A stretch of DNA of 64,000 nucleotides from CAZRAL01 sp964598005 (GTDB lineage: Bacteria; Pseudomonadota; Gammaproteobacteria; Burkholderiales; Usitatibacteraceae), in NCBI GenBank assembly GCA_964598005.1, contig CAZRAL010000001.1, positions 122,640-186,639 of the forward strand, written 5' to 3'. The notes below the pieces were generated by a model. The model saw only the letters and a list, made by a program, of their open reading frames with translations. It did not search any database and was not told where the DNA came from. Below, in pieces: positions 1-8,125 of the stretch. A program made the translations under genes and the position numbers. Numbering within the stretch: position 1 is the first letter of the stretch; each line of letters begins with the position of its first letter.

Positions 1-395
1 CGCCTGCTCCCGGCGCCAATATCGGGGTGAATATGACCGCCGATCTTCTGCGGCGAAATAGTCCGGCTTCAGAACAGTGGAATCGCATCGGGGGGTATGA
101 CTTCGACTTTCATACACTTGGGATCACCCGCAAAAACATTCACTTCGGGGGCCGTGGGCAGATCGTCGGAACGGTGAAAGAAAAGGGTATCCCCAACCAG
201 CCTCTGGTGCGGCGCGTATTGTTGGTGAGCGAAAACGCCAATACGCTCGTTGCCGAAACCTGGAGTAATGCCAGTGGCGATTATCACTTCGACTATCTCG
301 ATTGTGATCAGCGCTATACAGCGGTGAGTTACGACTACAAACATTTTTATCGCGCGGTGATTGCGGATAACTTGAAACCAGATTTGATGCCATGA
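1..395 (+). CDS. Phage tail/structural protein, 5' end outside window
   Basis: The frame is open from the first complete codon at base 3, and no ribosome site is seen before the first possible start (GTG at 27), so the gene probably begins upstream of the window. About 130 residues are visible. The region around residues 45-110 (VGTVKEKGIPNQPLVRRV, then SGDYHFDYLD) resembles the carboxypeptidase-regulatory-like beta-sandwich often seen in tail and fibre-associated proteins. The stop overlaps the next start (ATGA at 392-395), the tight packing expected of a phage late operon. No specific family is recognised; the structural role is inferred from the neighbours. Confidence 0.5.
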   Translation, partial: PAPGANIGVNMTADLLRRNSPASEQWNRIGGYDFDFHTLGITRKNIHFGGRGQIVGTVKEKGIPNQPLVRRVLLVSENANTLVAETWSNASGDYHFDYLDCDQRYTAVSYDYKHFYRAVIADNLKPDLMP

Positions 396-787
396 CCGTT
401 GCCATTACTCTCGAACATAATGAAGCGCGGCTTGCCGGAACGTTAACGTTTCTGGACACAGGCCCCAATCCGGCAAGGCTGCGCATTTACAGCGGGACGC
501 GCCCGCTCACACCCTCTGCCGCACCAGCGAGTGCGATGTTGGTCGAGATCAAACTCACCAAACCCGCAGGCACGATTTTAAATGGGCTGCTCACTCTCAC
601 ACAGCAGGAAGATGGCCTCATCAATAATACCGGGGTTGCTAGTTGGGCGCGCCTCCTGAACGGGGCTGATGCAACTGCGCTTGATCTGGATTGCAGCGAT
701 ACCAATGGTAACGGTGATGTGAAATTGGCCAGCACCAATCTGTATCTGGGGGGAGACGCCCGTATCGTGTCGGCGATCCTGGGGTAA
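392..787 (+). CDS. Phage structural protein, hypothetical (131 aa)
   Basis: This 131-residue protein starts on an ATG that overlaps the preceding stop. It is rich in Ala, Leu, Thr and Gly and has no membrane segment or signal peptide. Residues 15-70 (FLDTGPNPARLRIYSGTRPL) and the end look like beta-rich virion protein sequence. Only three bases separate its stop from the next start, so all four phage genes are probably on one transcript. I do not recognise the family. A small tail or neck accessory protein is the most reasonable guess. Confidence 0.5.
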   Translation: MTVAITLEHNEARLAGTLTFLDTGPNPARLRIYSGTRPLTPSAAPASAMLVEIKLTKPAGTILNGLLTLTQQEDGLINNTGVASWARLLNGADATALDLDCSDTNGNGDVKLASTNLYLGGDARIVSAILG

Positions 788-790
788 GGT

Positions 791-2776
791 ATGCCCGCAC
801 CTCCGGTTGAAGCGACCCTGGTCGATTTGTTGTTCGATCAACCCGCCGCGCTCAATGCCGATCTGGTCTTTGGAGGAAGCGACAACGCCCCGCGTAACGA
901 TGTAACGGTAGCGGCCACACTGCCACTGCCGGTCGTTGCGATCAAATTCATTCCGGCAGCAGAGGTTCAATTGCTGGCGGGGTTACCGGGGCTCACCGTA
1001 TCGTTACAGCTTCGCCCCAGTGTGCCCCTCGATGTGGGCGGCGGGCTGGGAGCGATATTGCCGGGGGTCGTATTCTCAGGCGAAGTTCACTACTATTCGC
1101 GCACGCAACGCCCAACCGTTGGCAAGACCACGCATCACTGGCAAGTGGCAAAAGCGACGGAGGATGGTACAAGGCAAGGTGAAGAGGAATCGGTCAAGGC
1201 GCCTGCGGGGTGGCAGACATTCTGGCAGGAAGCAAATATTTTGCCGCAAGGCATCCTGCACAAGCTGCCGCCGATATTGATCGCTGCACCGGAGCAACGC
1301 GGTGCAGGCCATCAGGACGCAATGCGCATGCAGGACACGATCTGGTTCGCCAACGAAAACGGCACACCGCGCAAACTTGCTCGTTCGAGCGGGTTTCAAA
1401 ATGCAGGGTCGATAAATTACGCAACAGGCTTCCGGCATCAGGATGGCGACCGTACCCAACGCGCGGCACGGATGAGCTTTTGGCAGATCGCACGGTTGAT
1501 CGATCAGCGTCAAAGTTCGGACTTTCAACGCGCCACTTCCACCCCGAAAAGCTGGCACAGCAGATATCAGGAGGCGATGCCACCACCGCCAGGGATCAGT
1601 GTTTGGGTGGTTCCAGCCCCTCCCGTACTGCCGCCTTGCTATACGCCAAGTGCGCACCTTCTGTTTGCTGCATTGGCGCCTGCAGACGGCCATCTCCTTT
1701 TCTTTTGTGAAAACCACCTCACCCCACCACCACCCGATGGGGAGCCGGTGGTCGTTCCCATTCGGAGGATTTACTTTGTGATCAATAATGTGACCTTGCA
1801 CCGTGTGTCCGATGGCGCGGCGGTGCCGGTCTTCACTCTTTCGTTGTCGCTGGACGCGGCATCCTGGACGTGGGGGTTCGATGCGCAATTACCTGCCAAG
1901 GCAGAATCGCTGGTTGCGCCGGGCCACACAACCGGGCCTATCGAGCTCGTGGCCCATGTCAACGGCACAGCATTTCGTGTCTTCGCTGAAAACATCAGCC
2001 GCGAGCGCAGCTTCGGCAACGGGAGCATCCGCATTTCCGGACGAGGGCGCAATGCGGTGCTGGCCGCTCCCTATGCGCCAGTGATGACCTTCTCGAATGC
2101 GGAGGAACGTACTGCGCGGCAACTGATGGACGATGTGCTGACCCTCAACGGAATTCCTTTGGGCTGGACTATCGACTGGGATCTCACCGACTGGAACGTT
2201 CCGGCAGGTGTATTCACCCAACAAGGAACGTGGATCGAAGCGCTGGCTGCCATTGCGGGTGCTGCCGGAGGTTATCTGGCTCCGCATCCATCAGACCTCC
2301 GCATCCGTGTGCGACATCGCTATCCCGTTGTCCCCTGGGAATGGAATAGCGTCACTCCTGATTTTGTGTTGCCGGTCGATGTCGTGGCCCGCGAGTCGTT
2401 GCGATGGTTAAGTAAGCCCGCATACAACCGCGTGTTTGTCTCCGGGCAGGAGGTGGGCGTGCTGGGGCAAGTGACGCGTGCGGGAACAGCTGGGGAGATT
2501 CTGGCGCCGATGGTGGTCGATCCATTGATTACCGAAGCTGCTGCTGCGCGTCAGCGTGGTATCGCGGTATTGGCTGATACCGGGCAACAGATCGAGGTGA
2601 GCCTTCGCATGCCGGTGCTTCTTGAGACTGGGATCATCGAGCCGGGAGCCTTCGTTTTGTATCAGGACGGGAGTGAAGGTCAAACGATCAGCCGACTGGG
2701 GCTTGTCCGTTCCACACAAATCGAAGCGGGATTGCCTGAGGTCTGGCAAACGCTGGGGGTACAAAGCTATGCATAA
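791..2776 (+). CDS. Phage tail/baseplate hub-like protein (661 aa)
   Basis: A 661-residue protein without signal peptide or membrane segment. The N-terminal half is variable and proline/alanine rich. The C-terminal half, from about residue 430 (ARQLMDDVLTLNGIPLGWTI, then QQGTWIEALAAIAGAAGGYL and RVRHRYPVVPWEW), has the look of tail hub or central baseplate proteins, which sit at the tip of the tail tube. It is followed, with an 8-base overlap, by a 73-residue protein that could be a small spike or OB-fold partner, an order common in tail modules. Assignment to a tail role is inference; the exact family was not identified. Confidence 0.5.
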   Translation: MPAPPVEATLVDLLFDQPAALNADLVFGGSDNAPRNDVTVAATLPLPVVAIKFIPAAEVQLLAGLPGLTVSLQLRPSVPLDVGGGLGAILPGVVFSGEVHYYSRTQRPTVGKTTHHWQVAKATEDGTRQGEEESVKAPAGWQTFWQEANILPQGILHKLPPILIAAPEQRGAGHQDAMRMQDTIWFANENGTPRKLARSSGFQNAGSINYATGFRHQDGDRTQRAARMSFWQIARLIDQRQSSDFQRATSTPKSWHSRYQEAMPPPPGISVWVVPAPPVLPPCYTPSAHLLFAALAPADGHLLFFCENHLTPPPPDGEPVVVPIRRIYFVINNVTLHRVSDGAAVPVFTLSLSLDAASWTWGFDAQLPAKAESLVAPGHTTGPIELVAHVNGTAFRVFAENISRERSFGNGSIRISGRGRNAVLAAPYAPVMTFSNAEERTARQLMDDVLTLNGIPLGWTIDWDLTDWNVPAGVFTQQGTWIEALAAIAGAAGGYLAPHPSDLRIRVRHRYPVVPWEWNSVTPDFVLPVDVVARESLRWLSKPAYNRVFVSGQEVGVLGQVTRAGTAGEILAPMVVDPLITEAAAARQRGIAVLADTGQQIEVSLRMPVLLETGIIEPGAFVLYQDGSEGQTISRLGLVRSTQIEAGLPEVWQTLGVQSYA

Positions 2777-2990
2777 TCTTTATGAAGAGTTTCGTCGGCT
2801 GATCCCGGAGTCCCCGCTGCAGGTAGGCACGGTGGTCGAGGTGGGGTTAGGCATCGTCACCGTCGCTTTGCCCGGCGGGGGTCTCATCAAAGCGCGTGGC
2901 AATGCTGCGCTTGGTCAGAAGGTATTTGTGCGTGACGATACCGTAGAAGGCATCGCGCCCAATCTTGTCGTTGAGATGATCGAAATCTGA
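2769..2990 (+). CDS. Small phage baseplate/spike-like protein (73 aa)
   Basis: The ATG at 2769 lies inside the last codons of the upstream hub-like gene and gives a 73-residue protein. A longer reading from further upstream in this frame is also open but would overlap the hub gene by about 150 bases, so the short start is preferred. Residues 18-65 (VGTVVEVGLGIVTVALPGGG, then GQKVFVRDDTVEG) alternate beta strands and glycine turns like a short OB-fold. It is likely translated by coupling. Last clear gene of the phage module. Confidence 0.5.
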   Translation: MHNLYEEFRRLIPESPLQVGTVVEVGLGIVTVALPGGGLIKARGNAALGQKVFVRDDTVEGIAPNLVVEMIEI

Positions 2991-3041
2991 CGAAATAGCC
3001 GCATACCTTGCCACATTTATCAACAAAAAAAAGATCAAAAA

Positions 3042-3068
3042 GCGCTTGGCTTTATCGCCAAAGAGCGC
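3042..3068 (+). other. Hairpin between phage module and small ORF
   Basis: GCGCTTGGC, a six-base loop TTTATC, and GCCAAAGAGCGC can form a bulged stem-loop. It is preceded by an A-rich run but followed by no T tract, so it is a weak terminator candidate on the plus strand. On the minus strand the A-rich run would read as T-rich after the stem, so it could instead end minus-strand transcripts coming from 4337. Confidence 0.35.
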
Positions 3069-3102
3069 GTTCATGTCACCACATCAACTACGGAGTAAGA
3101 AC

Positions 3103-3393
3103 ATGAACAATCGATTCAAAAAAGCCATCATTGATGATGTAACTGCGCAAAACATCGATGACAACTTGCAGGCAAACCTGCTTGATTTATTCGAATACGC
3201 CATGAAGTCGGTATCCACGACGCTGGTGCGCGAAGCCAGGTTCGATACGACTGATTTTGCAACCGCCAAAGAACGCGGTTGCGAGGGGTTTACCTTGTTG
3301 ATGAGGCGCGCCTGTTTTGAGTCCCGCAATCAATGGTTGGGGGTGTTTCAGCATGGGGATCGGCACCTCGATGTCGTGGGGCACTTGGAATAG
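3103..3393 (+). CDS. Hypothetical protein (96 aa)
   Basis: The ATG at 3103 is preceded by GGAG at 3092-3095, a good ribosome site; a longer start at 3046 has none and falls in the hairpin. The 96-residue product begins NNRFKKAIIDDVTAQNIDD and is mostly alpha-helical with no membrane segment. Its 3' end converges with the HrgA-like gene only five bases away. I do not recognise the family. It may be the last gene of the phage module or a lone accessory gene. Confidence 0.5.
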   Translation: MNNRFKKAIIDDVTAQNIDDNLQANLLDLFEYAMKSVSTTLVREARFDTTDFATAKERGCEGFTLLMRRACFESRNQWLGVFQHGDRHLDVVGHLE

Positions 3394-3398
3394 CGTAT

Positions 3399-4337
3399 TC
3401 AGTACGTCGCATCAAACGCGTCCCAGTCCACGGCGCGCGCTTCACCAGTCTGATAGAACTGCTTTATCAGCTTCACGTATTCCAGAAAACCCTTATTTTC
3501 CACGGTCAACCGGTTGACCATATCCCAGTCGATCTCGTCCCGTTCCCGAGCGGGGATCAGTACCTGACTTTCTGCCGGATTATCGGTTTCCAGTTTGATC
3601 AATCCGATGCCATGCGCGGCGAATAACATACGCAGTTCTTTGAGGGTATCCTGACCCTCGATCTCTGCTGCGACGAGATAGCCGAAATTCGCCCACGACG
3701 AATTGGAAACCGCCTGAAAAAAACACTCCCGTACATTCGATCGGTTGATTAATAGCTTCACCTCGAATGACCACAGCTTGGTGCGTTTGTCGGAGTATTG
3801 ATCGACGCAATCCCGCACCTCCTGGTGCCACTCCGTCCCCAAATCCTCCATCCCCACCACATCCGGGTATAACCAGCGGTTGCCATTGGGCCCGCGTTTA
3901 TTCGATGAGCGCTTCTCGTCGATGCGTTTCGAATAAACCCCGAACTCCTCCCACAGATAGCGCGACAATAGCGGGTATAAGGCGTGCTCGCCGAATTTGG
4001 GACTCACCTCTGTAATAGGCGTATCGATCGGTTTTTCTGCGGCGGCAACTTCGGCGCTGTCGGATTTCTCCGAATAGTAATACTTGCGCGGTCGCCCTTC
4101 GGTCGTTTTGAGTTCGGGGTGCCGCTTCTGCAAACGCGGGCGCTGCGATCCGATCTCGGCGACAAGCTGTTGTATCAAATCCGCATCGGTTTCCAGTGCC
4201 TCGCTTTCGTTTTTCTTGGCCTGACACTCCTCGGGGAATGTCGCAAATACTCACTCGGCGATTTGCCGCGCCGTGAATTTCTCCTCGGATCGTTCTTTCA
4301 AGTAACCCAGTATGGTTTTAGCCAGATTCATTGCCAT
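3399..4337 (-). pseudogene. HrgA/COG2958-type protein interrupted by one in-frame TGA
   Basis: The frame opens at ATG 4337 after a good ribosome site (AGGGAGAG on the minus strand) and reads 28 codons (ending KFTARQIAE) before TGA at 4253-4251. The same frame then continues without break to 3399. In this family the residue after IAE is normally Trp, so TGG to TGA explains the stop. The N-terminal part is the winged-helix (HARE-like) segment; the C-terminal 180 residues carry hallmarks such as LWSFEVKLLI, FFQAVSNSSWANFGYLVAAE and GIGLIKLE. HrgA-type proteins occur at restriction loci; their biochemical role is not settled. An internal ATG at 4178 would give 259 residues without the first helix-turn-helix. 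Sequencing error is the alternative explanation. Confidence 0.75.
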
Positions 4338-4707
4338 GGACGCTCTCCCTGGAGTCTGAACAACTTCTTTTCTGTCATTTTCAGCATATTATCCTTCTTA
4401 TAATCTCCACATTGGCCGCGATGTTCTTGGCATGAGTGTTTCCATTTGCTCTCCGCTAGACCGACGATTTCTGCCAGGGAGCGATGATTTGTGGCTTGCC
4501 AACTGCGACGATCAGCGATCAAGTGTTATTCCTGATGCGGATAGTTAATAAAAATATTAACAAAATGTTAACTTTATATAAAAACTGTCGATATTCTCTT
4601 GCATTTAAAAGAATGGGCTTTTAACATCGTGTAACTCTTGTTAGGGCGGATAATACTGCGCATGGGCATTTTGCAAACCCAATCGTCAATAATACGAATG
4701 CCAATCG
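4338..4707. other. Intergenic region between divergent genes
   Basis: About 370 bases between the HrgA-like gene (leftwards) and the HD-GYP gene (rightwards). The first 150 bases have ordinary composition; 4530-4640 is AT-rich (TTAATAAAAATATTAAC, TTTATATAAAAAC) as expected for promoter DNA on both strands. No conserved ORF, RNA or clear repeat is seen. Confidence 0.5.
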
Positions 4708-6543
4708 ATGCTTGAAACGCCACACAAAATCCGGAAATCAACTTCATTGCCGAAGTCCGGGCAAGCAGCGTCTTATTTGCCTTTATCGCTATTGCCGTCG
4801 CCCACCTTTTCATCTGATCTGATTGCCAAACTGGAGCACACACTTTTTGCGTCAAAGGGAACCTCGGGAAACAATGAAGCTCGTGATCTCCTGACCCGAG
4901 CGGATAAGCTCAAACAAGAAGCAGAAATCATCCCCTTCATAGAAGGCGCCATAACATTATGCAGACGACTCTACGAAGCCGGGCGTTCGTTTACTGCCAT
5001 ACCCATTGCACGAACGAGCTACGCTCTTTCAGAAAAACTCTCCGACATTGAACTGAAACGCCGCGCTGCCACTGCCTATGCTCTGGTGCTGTGTGATAAA
5101 GGTAACTATGCTGGAGCTATAGAGATCCATGCAACGGCATTGAATCTTGCAAAACAAATTGGCGATCACGATCAAATAGCGCATACATGGAACAATATTG
5201 GGTTAGCGTTTTTATACGCTGGCTCCTATGGCTTTGCCGCCGAGTCGTTTTCGCTCGCGGTGAAGCAATTGCGGCACAATCGAGGAACGTTTCCGCTGTA
5301 CGCGGCGTATAGCAATCTTGCGCTGTGTTATCTGCACTTGCTGGATAGCGAAGCAGGACTTAGCGCGGCCAGAAAAGCATTGAAGATGGAAACACCCGAC
5401 CTGGTATGTGCCGATCCGCTGAGTGCCGTGCTATTGCGCCGAAGTTATGTTCGTTTACTGGTATTGGCCGGGCGAGCGCAAGAAGCCCAACTGCTAGTCG
5501 ATGAAGTGACTCGGCTTAGTAAGGCGAATCCTTCACCCCGCATGGAAATTTTGGAAATGATCACTTGCGCCATCTATGAAGTAGCATGCGGCGAAACCGA
5601 TGTGGGCGTGACACGTTTACGCCACGCGCTTGAACTGGCCCGCGAGCACCCCGTCGCGCTGCGCGATACCTTGACTTGCCTCGTGCAAGCCGAAGAAGTG
5701 GCCGGGCATCCTGATCGGGCTGCTTTTTATTTAAATGAACTGGCCGACACGGTCTACCGCGATGCGATCGAACAGGCACGCAAGCATATCGAGATTTCGG
5801 AAGGGTTCGATGATGACCACGAGGTTGCGCTCGAATTGATCGATTACTCACGGCAACGATTGCGCGCATGGAGCTTTCCGCCTCCATCAGACTGGGAAAC
5901 ATTGGAGAACTTGGCAGCTACCGCCAATCTCAAGCGTGGTGGCTGTGCCTGGCACGGTTTGCGAGTGGGCGAACTCACCCGTCTCCTGGCCCTGGAATCT
6001 GGTTGCGAAGGCGGGTTGGCCATGGAAACCGGCTTCGCCGCCGAGTTGCACGATATCGGTATGCTGGCATTACCGGACAAATTGCTGGCAAAAGCAGGTG
6101 CGTTTACGGCCAAAGAGCGCAGCCTGATCGAAAGCCATTGCCGCTCGGGTGTGGAAATCCTGGCGGGCAATTCGCACCCCCGAACATTGATTGCGATGGA
6201 TATTGCCCACTATCATCACGAAGCGTGGGACGGCAGCGGCTACCCGCACGGGATTGCCGGTGAAGCGATTCCCAAACCGGCTCGGCTATGCGCCGTAGTC
6301 GATTGTTTCGATGCGATGCTCTCGCACCGGTCGTACCGCGATGCCTTGAGTCTGGAGCAGGCGGTCGAGCAGCTACAGGCACTGGCCGGTACGCAACTCG
6401 ACCCGCATCTGGTGGAAATATTCCTGACTTCGCTCAAAGGGGGCGTGATCGGGAAATTTGTAAACGCTGAAATGAATCAGCCGCCGCTCCCGTCATGTGA
6501 TGTCGGCGCAGTTATCGAGCGGTTTTCCCGGGGAGAGGCATAA
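4708..6543 (+). CDS. TPR-repeat protein with C-terminal HD-GYP phosphodiesterase domain
   Basis: A 611-residue soluble protein. Residues about 75-340 form helical pairs typical of tetratricopeptide repeats (for example AHTWNNIGLAFLYAGSYGFA). Residues about 410-580 hold an HD-GYP domain: HDIGM, HCRSGVEIL, HHEAWDGSGYP and DCFDAMLSHRSYR. Such domains hydrolyse cyclic di-GMP with two or three metal ions; the metal-binding His and Asp residues and the GYP loop are present. The usual Lys of HDIGK is Met here, which may affect activity. No ribosome site is obvious before ATG 4708, so the start is uncertain. It overlaps the LuxR-type gene as TAATG, so the two are translationally coupled and probably act together, upstream of a type I secretion locus. 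Confidence 0.85.
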   Translation: MLETPHKIRKSTSLPKSGQAASYLPLSLLPSPTFSSDLIAKLEHTLFASKGTSGNNEARDLLTRADKLKQEAEIIPFIEGAITLCRRLYEAGRSFTAIPIARTSYALSEKLSDIELKRRAATAYALVLCDKGNYAGAIEIHATALNLAKQIGDHDQIAHTWNNIGLAFLYAGSYGFAAESFSLAVKQLRHNRGTFPLYAAYSNLALCYLHLLDSEAGLSAARKALKMETPDLVCADPLSAVLLRRSYVRLLVLAGRAQEAQLLVDEVTRLSKANPSPRMEILEMITCAIYEVACGETDVGVTRLRHALELAREHPVALRDTLTCLVQAEEVAGHPDRAAFYLNELADTVYRDAIEQARKHIEISEGFDDDHEVALELIDYSRQRLRAWSFPPPSDWETLENLAATANLKRGGCAWHGLRVGELTRLLALESGCEGGLAMETGFAAELHDIGMLALPDKLLAKAGAFTAKERSLIESHCRSGVEILAGNSHPRTLIAMDIAHYHHEAWDGSGYPHGIAGEAIPKPARLCAVVDCFDAMLSHRSYRDALSLEQAVEQLQALAGTQLDPHLVEIFLTSLKGGVIGKFVNAEMNQPPLPSCDVGAVIERFSRGEA

Positions 6544-7445
6544 TGGCCATCGTGTTATCACAAAAAGAACGGCTGATGCTGGCGCTTCTGGCAGAAGGCG
6601 CGCCGTCAAAAACTATTGCGCACCACCTCAAAGTTGTACCGGGCACTGCACGGGTTTATCTGTGCAAGCTATACCGTAAACTCAAAGTTAGCAACAAGAC
6701 CACCGCCCTTAATTGGTACCGGCATCACTATATTACTTTGGATACGGACTCTCCATCGCCGCAATCTGTCCCCCATTACAAAACGTCCACTTCTTCAGAA
6801 GCTGGCTTACGTCAGATTTTGCCCGTTGACTGTCAGGAGTTCGGCAGCTATGCCCTCAAGAGAAGTTTATTCACTGCGCTGGGCGCAGCGAGTACTTTCA
6901 TCGGCCCAAAAATGGGGCTACAGAAAGGCGAAAACAATACAACTAGCAGCAAGATTCGCTTTTTATGGGAGTGGCTGCTGCAAGGAAATTTTGATGCAGC
7001 AGTCAATTATGTGCCTTATGAAGACGACGAACGCCGGCTGAACGACGATGAGCCCTGCGAAGAGGCGCTTCTGTCCATGTTATTGTTTTTGGGAGACGTC
7101 GCCCGTGAGAAAGCTGCTGATAAGGCGTCCAGAGCACTCAAACGACAGAAAATTGCGCCTTTTTCCTGCGCCGTGGTGCAGGCATTGAAAGATATCAATA
7201 GTGGTAATGAAGTGAATGCCTTGCTCGATCTGCATCGTTATGTGGCTGAAATACCACCCTGCCATCCTGCCAAGCATGCGGCCATGGTGGTGCTGTTTCA
7301 TATTTATCGAAAACGCGGCAATACCGAGCATGCGAAAGCCCTTGCCAACGCGATTTATGCCGAAGCGCAGGGCGTGCAATATTTGGCTGTGGCGCAGAAA
7401 GGTTTTTCAAGTGTACGCGCCTCGCATAATCTTCCACCCGCTTGA
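6543..7445 (+). CDS. LuxR-type HTH protein with N-terminal HTH (300 aa)
   Basis: Residues 6-58 match the LuxR/NarL helix-turn-helix (LSQKERLMLALLAEG, SKTIAHHL, GTARVYLCKLYRKLKVSNKT). In most regulators this domain is at the C terminus; here it is at the N terminus, followed by about 240 residues of mostly helical sequence without recognisable receiver or ligand domain. The start overlaps the stop of the HD-GYP gene. The C-terminal part may be a TPR-like protein-interaction region (residues 180-290 have repeated helix pairs). A transcription regulator of the neighbouring secretion genes is the natural inference, with the HD-GYP partner linking it to cyclic di-GMP. Confidence 0.75.
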   Translation: MAIVLSQKERLMLALLAEGAPSKTIAHHLKVVPGTARVYLCKLYRKLKVSNKTTALNWYRHHYITLDTDSPSPQSVPHYKTSTSSEAGLRQILPVDCQEFGSYALKRSLFTALGAASTFIGPKMGLQKGENNTTSSKIRFLWEWLLQGNFDAAVNYVPYEDDERRLNDDEPCEEALLSMLLFLGDVAREKAADKASRALKRQKIAPFSCAVVQALKDINSGNEVNALLDLHRYVAEIPPCHPAKHAAMVVLFHIYRKRGNTEHAKALANAIYAEAQGVQYLAVAQKGFSSVRASHNLPPA

Positions 7446-7463
7446 TTCATGTGCAGAGTAAAG

Positions 7464-7489
7464 AGCCCGCTCGTCGCAACGGGCGGGCT
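7464..7489. terminator. Strong hairpin between convergent genes
   Basis: AGCCCGCTCG, loop TCGCAA, CGGGCGGGCT: ten base pairs with one G-T pair. It sits 18 bases after the LuxR-type gene and 24 bases beyond the 3' end of the convergent 49-residue ORF. No long T tract follows on either strand, so it may need Rho or simply protect 3' ends. Confidence 0.5.
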
Positions 7490-7512
7490 GTCATCATGAA
7501 GCGGTTGATTTT

Positions 7513-7662
7513 CTATTTTTTGGGACTAACGGAAGACTGTGTTGTTAGCCATATGACCGTACCTTCCCCTCCGCCTATTTTCTCCAGAAAAACGCCATCC
7601 AAAGGGACGAGATGGGTCAAAGATTGAGCAGAGGTTTGGGTTTGGTTGGATTGGGTATTCAT
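7513..7662 (-). CDS. 49-residue peptide with double-glycine-type motif
   Basis: The start at 7662 has an excellent ribosome site (AAGGAG, eight bases upstream), while a longer reading to 7701 has none. The product is polar and Gln/Thr/Ser rich at first, then carries VPLDGVFLEKIGGG. With cleavage after the third Gly, hydrophobic residues fall at -4 (Ile), -7 (Leu) and -12 (Leu) with Gly at -1 and -2, the pattern of double-glycine leaders cut by C39 peptidases. The remaining 17 residues (EGTVIWLTTQSSVSPKK) would be the mature peptide. It lies in a secretion locus, but the locus transporter lacks a working C39 peptidase, so processing would need another enzyme. Alternative: a small regulatory or structural protein. 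Confidence 0.55.
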   Translation of the reverse strand: MNTQSNQTQTSAQSLTHLVPLDGVFLEKIGGGEGTVIWLTTQSSVSPKK

Positions 7663-8089
7663 AGTGTGTCTCCTTGATAAAAAAATGAATAAAAACAACA
7701 ACAGGACGTAGCTTTCGCTGCGTCTGCGGTTAATTATTTCATGTTGGCTGCAACATCACGGAAAACTGTTGCAAGTGTTAATTAGTTGTTAACTAAAGAA
7801 AAATTTTGTGAACTCACTCTTGCGTTCTAGTATGGCCGTGCTTAACATCCAACAGCAAAATTAAAATCAACAAAGCACGCACTACTTGCTGCGTGTTAAC
7901 CACACCAACAAATCAGGGAAATAGCAGCCATGCCATTGTCTTTTTCCAGACTCAATCCGTACGTGTCTACACATATCGTTACCTTGCAGGGATACGCCTC
8001 ATCGCGCAGCAGTGGCGTCGCCACCGATTCGGTTTAAACAAGCTTCTTCATATTGGAAAAATTGTTTTTCTGAACAAAGGAGAGCACTA
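7663..8089. promoter_or_regulatory. Divergent regulatory region with two palindromes
   Basis: About 430 bases between the 49-residue ORF (leftwards) and the 8118 gene (rightwards). It contains two short inverted repeats: ATGTTG-GCTG-CAACAT at 7741-7756 and TTAGTT-GTT-AACTAA at 7782-7796, in AT-rich DNA. These are candidate operators, perhaps for the LuxR-type protein encoded nearby; that link is inference. A weaker hairpin (CACGCA ... TGCGTG, about 7875-7893) follows. A 65-codon open frame at 7893-8090 has no ribosome site and no protein-like composition and is not called. Confidence 0.4.
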
Positions 8090-8125
8090 ATGACCAACTG
8101 TAAAAATCAGATCCACCATGTTTGA
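8090..8125 (+). CDS. Possible 11-residue leader ORF
   Basis: AAAGGAGAG at 8076-8084 is the strongest ribosome site in the area and is placed for the ATG at 8090, giving MTNCKNQIHHV then TGA at 8123-8125. The stop lies inside the first codons of the 8118 membrane-protein gene. The short ORF could couple translation to that gene, or the ribosome site could simply load ribosomes for the later starts (ATG 8118, or ATG 8139 with its own GAGGA). No protein-level support. Confidence 0.35.
   Translation: MTNCKNQIHHV

Noticed and set aside
7893..8090. 65-codon open frame upstream of the membrane protein
   Set aside because: No ribosome site, no protein-like pattern, and it covers the probable regulatory region.
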